DNA from: Tubiluchus corallicola
Taxonomy: Eukaryota > Priapulida > Priapulimorpha > Priapulimorphida > Tubiluchidae
Direction of reading: 5' to 3'
DNA length: 64,000 bases
Assembly (NCBI GenBank): GCA_030141605.1
Contig: JAQGDQ010000083.1
Coordinates: 310,001 to 374,000 of the forward strand
Below, one piece after another: positions 62,601 to 64,000 of the stretch (position 1 is its first letter; each line of letters begins with the position of its first letter). The position numbers and the translations under genes were made by a program. A model generated the notes under the pieces. That model searched no databases and was not told the origin of the DNA. It was given only the letters and a program-made list of their open reading frames with translations.

Positions 62601-64000
62601 CATTGAGAGAGAAGTCTACATGCTGACAATATCAACCTCAGTCTCGATGATTTCTTCCTTTGGGTTACTTTAAGCCATACACCATGAGGAAACTATAAAC
62701 TTTTCAGCGAACGTGCTTGACTTAAGCTTCTCCAAAGAAGTTTATTCACCAGAGAAATTTTTACTCTAGCCTTATCGGTGCCAGTTTTACTAATAGTACT
62801 TTCCGTCACCATCTTAAAAACGTAAATTTTGAACGCTTTGAAATTCAGAAGTCTGTCGCAGTAATTCTGCTTCCTTCCCTCAGGATCAAAGAGGTTGTTC
62901 CCAACGTAAGTTTTTGCATTGATGAGAAAACCGGTCCCTGATGTCAACATAAGCCGTAAACATGTTAAGCAAGTCAGCGATTAGGTCATGGAATCGACTT
63001 CCAAAAAACGTGATAGATTCAGAGAACATATTGGCATTAAGTAGATTTAAAAGAGCAAAGACAGTGGCGCGCTCAGTGCCAACTATGGGCTAGCCACACT
63101 AAAACATTCAATGGTATAGATTTAATGGTATCTATTACCAAGCTAGCCAACGTATTAGACAATTATTGATATCATTTCATTGACTGGAACCCAATCGGAG
63201 GAGGCAATATATTAGCTGGCTTTTTTAAAACTGTCAATGTTGCCAAGTAACTCATTCTTTTCTGTGGTGCTATGTCACAGCATTCTAAGATGTACTTATA
63301 GGTCCTAAACAGAATAAAGATGGTAAATCACGATGATGACGACGACGACGACGATGATGATGATTATGATGATGATGATGATGATGACGACGATGATGAT
63401 GATGATAAATATACACTTTTAGCGTAGTTTACAAAAAATGATGACATGAATTCCTATTGCATTTTCAATAAGAATTAAAATGGCTTCCATTGTCTAAAAA
63501 TAAAAACTTGATCACTTTTACAATTAACATCCATAAAGACTCTAGCATGGTTGAATAAAAGAGAATAAATTTCACATACGGGCACACTTAGTCTACAAAT
63601 GATTGATACAGCTTCCAGGATTTTCTGTTTGCATTTCGCTTTTTCTTCAAGTCTGGTTACATCTGGCATGGATGAGCAAACGTATCATCGCTTTCTGCGA
63701 GTATCTTTACAGCTGATTTTTTGTTAATGTAGCCCTTTCTTTCTTTCTTTATTTTTTTCCTTCCTTCTTTTTTTCTTTCTTTTTTCCATACTTTCTTTTT
63801 CCTTTCTTTCTAACCGCCTTAAATTCATTTCTTTGTTTTTATCTTTTCATGGCTCAGTTTTGAAAACTTAAAACATAAAAAGTTTGGTCAACGAGACCAG
63901 CGACAACAACACAGGCTTACTTTATTACGATCAAACTTTCAAGCGTTTCCTATAGTGCAAAGTGCATTCCGTTTGTGTAACTTTACCTCACAAATCAAAC
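62601..64000. other. Right edge, two weak coding-like frames
   Basis: Minus-strand frames at 62693-62950 and 63475-63669 look protein-like in composition. The second, MPDVTRLEEKAKCKQKILEA, meets a strong donor (CCC|GTATGTGA) after about 30 residues, so it might be a first coding exon. Neither is recognised. A (GAT/GAC)n tract lies at 63330-63410 and a pyrimidine-rich run at 63735-63815. Confidence 0.25.

Overview
This is eukaryotic DNA from an animal. It is AT-rich, full of introns with clean GT/AG borders, and dense in microsatellites, minisatellites and short DNA transposons. The gene types (a CBM14 chitinase, a PLEKHG7-type RhoGEF, an OTUD3-type deubiquitinase) fit an invertebrate metazoan. 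A lophotrochozoan such as a mollusc is plausible, but the species cannot be settled from the sequence. All three host genes lie on the minus strand.

Layout. (1) 1081-10708: a complete secreted GH18 chitinase in eight coding exons (1408 codons before the stop; every exon phase joins). Its giant last exon adds a His/Tyr/Glu-rich region with about 42 copies of a 14-residue repeat and a C-terminal CBM14 chitin-binding domain. (2) 10710-17039: intergenic, holding an inverted-repeat element of about 2.4 kb with a 36-bp minisatellite inside. (3) 17040-31142: the last twelve exons of a PLEKHG7-like DH-PH RhoGEF, 528 codons, with the 5' end not found. (4) 31602-36362: a GC-richer, nearly perfect palindrome with arms of about 2.2 kb around a 333-bp unique centre. 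Each arm carries compact, overlapping ORFs, including an unmistakable two-repeat TATA-binding-protein-like fold and an unknown protein. This is the strongest candidate for an undescribed virus-like or mobile element. (5) 40682-58178: a complete OTUD3-like deubiquitinase in eight exons (451 codons). (6) 58179-64000: upstream DNA without a convincing gene.

Mobile DNA is diverse and often still has readable ends: five hAT-type MITEs in three families, four with matching or near-matching 8-bp duplications recorded per family; a piggyBac-type MITE bounded by TTAA; a Tc1/mariner transposase relic; three LINE reverse-transcriptase relics; tRNA-derived SINE pieces; and several hairpins. Most sit in introns of the host genes.

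The host genes show no operon-like or pathway link to each other. The genes inside the palindrome look like a unit of their own: they diverge from the unique centre, overlap at start and stop codons, and end at mirrored AATAAA signals.
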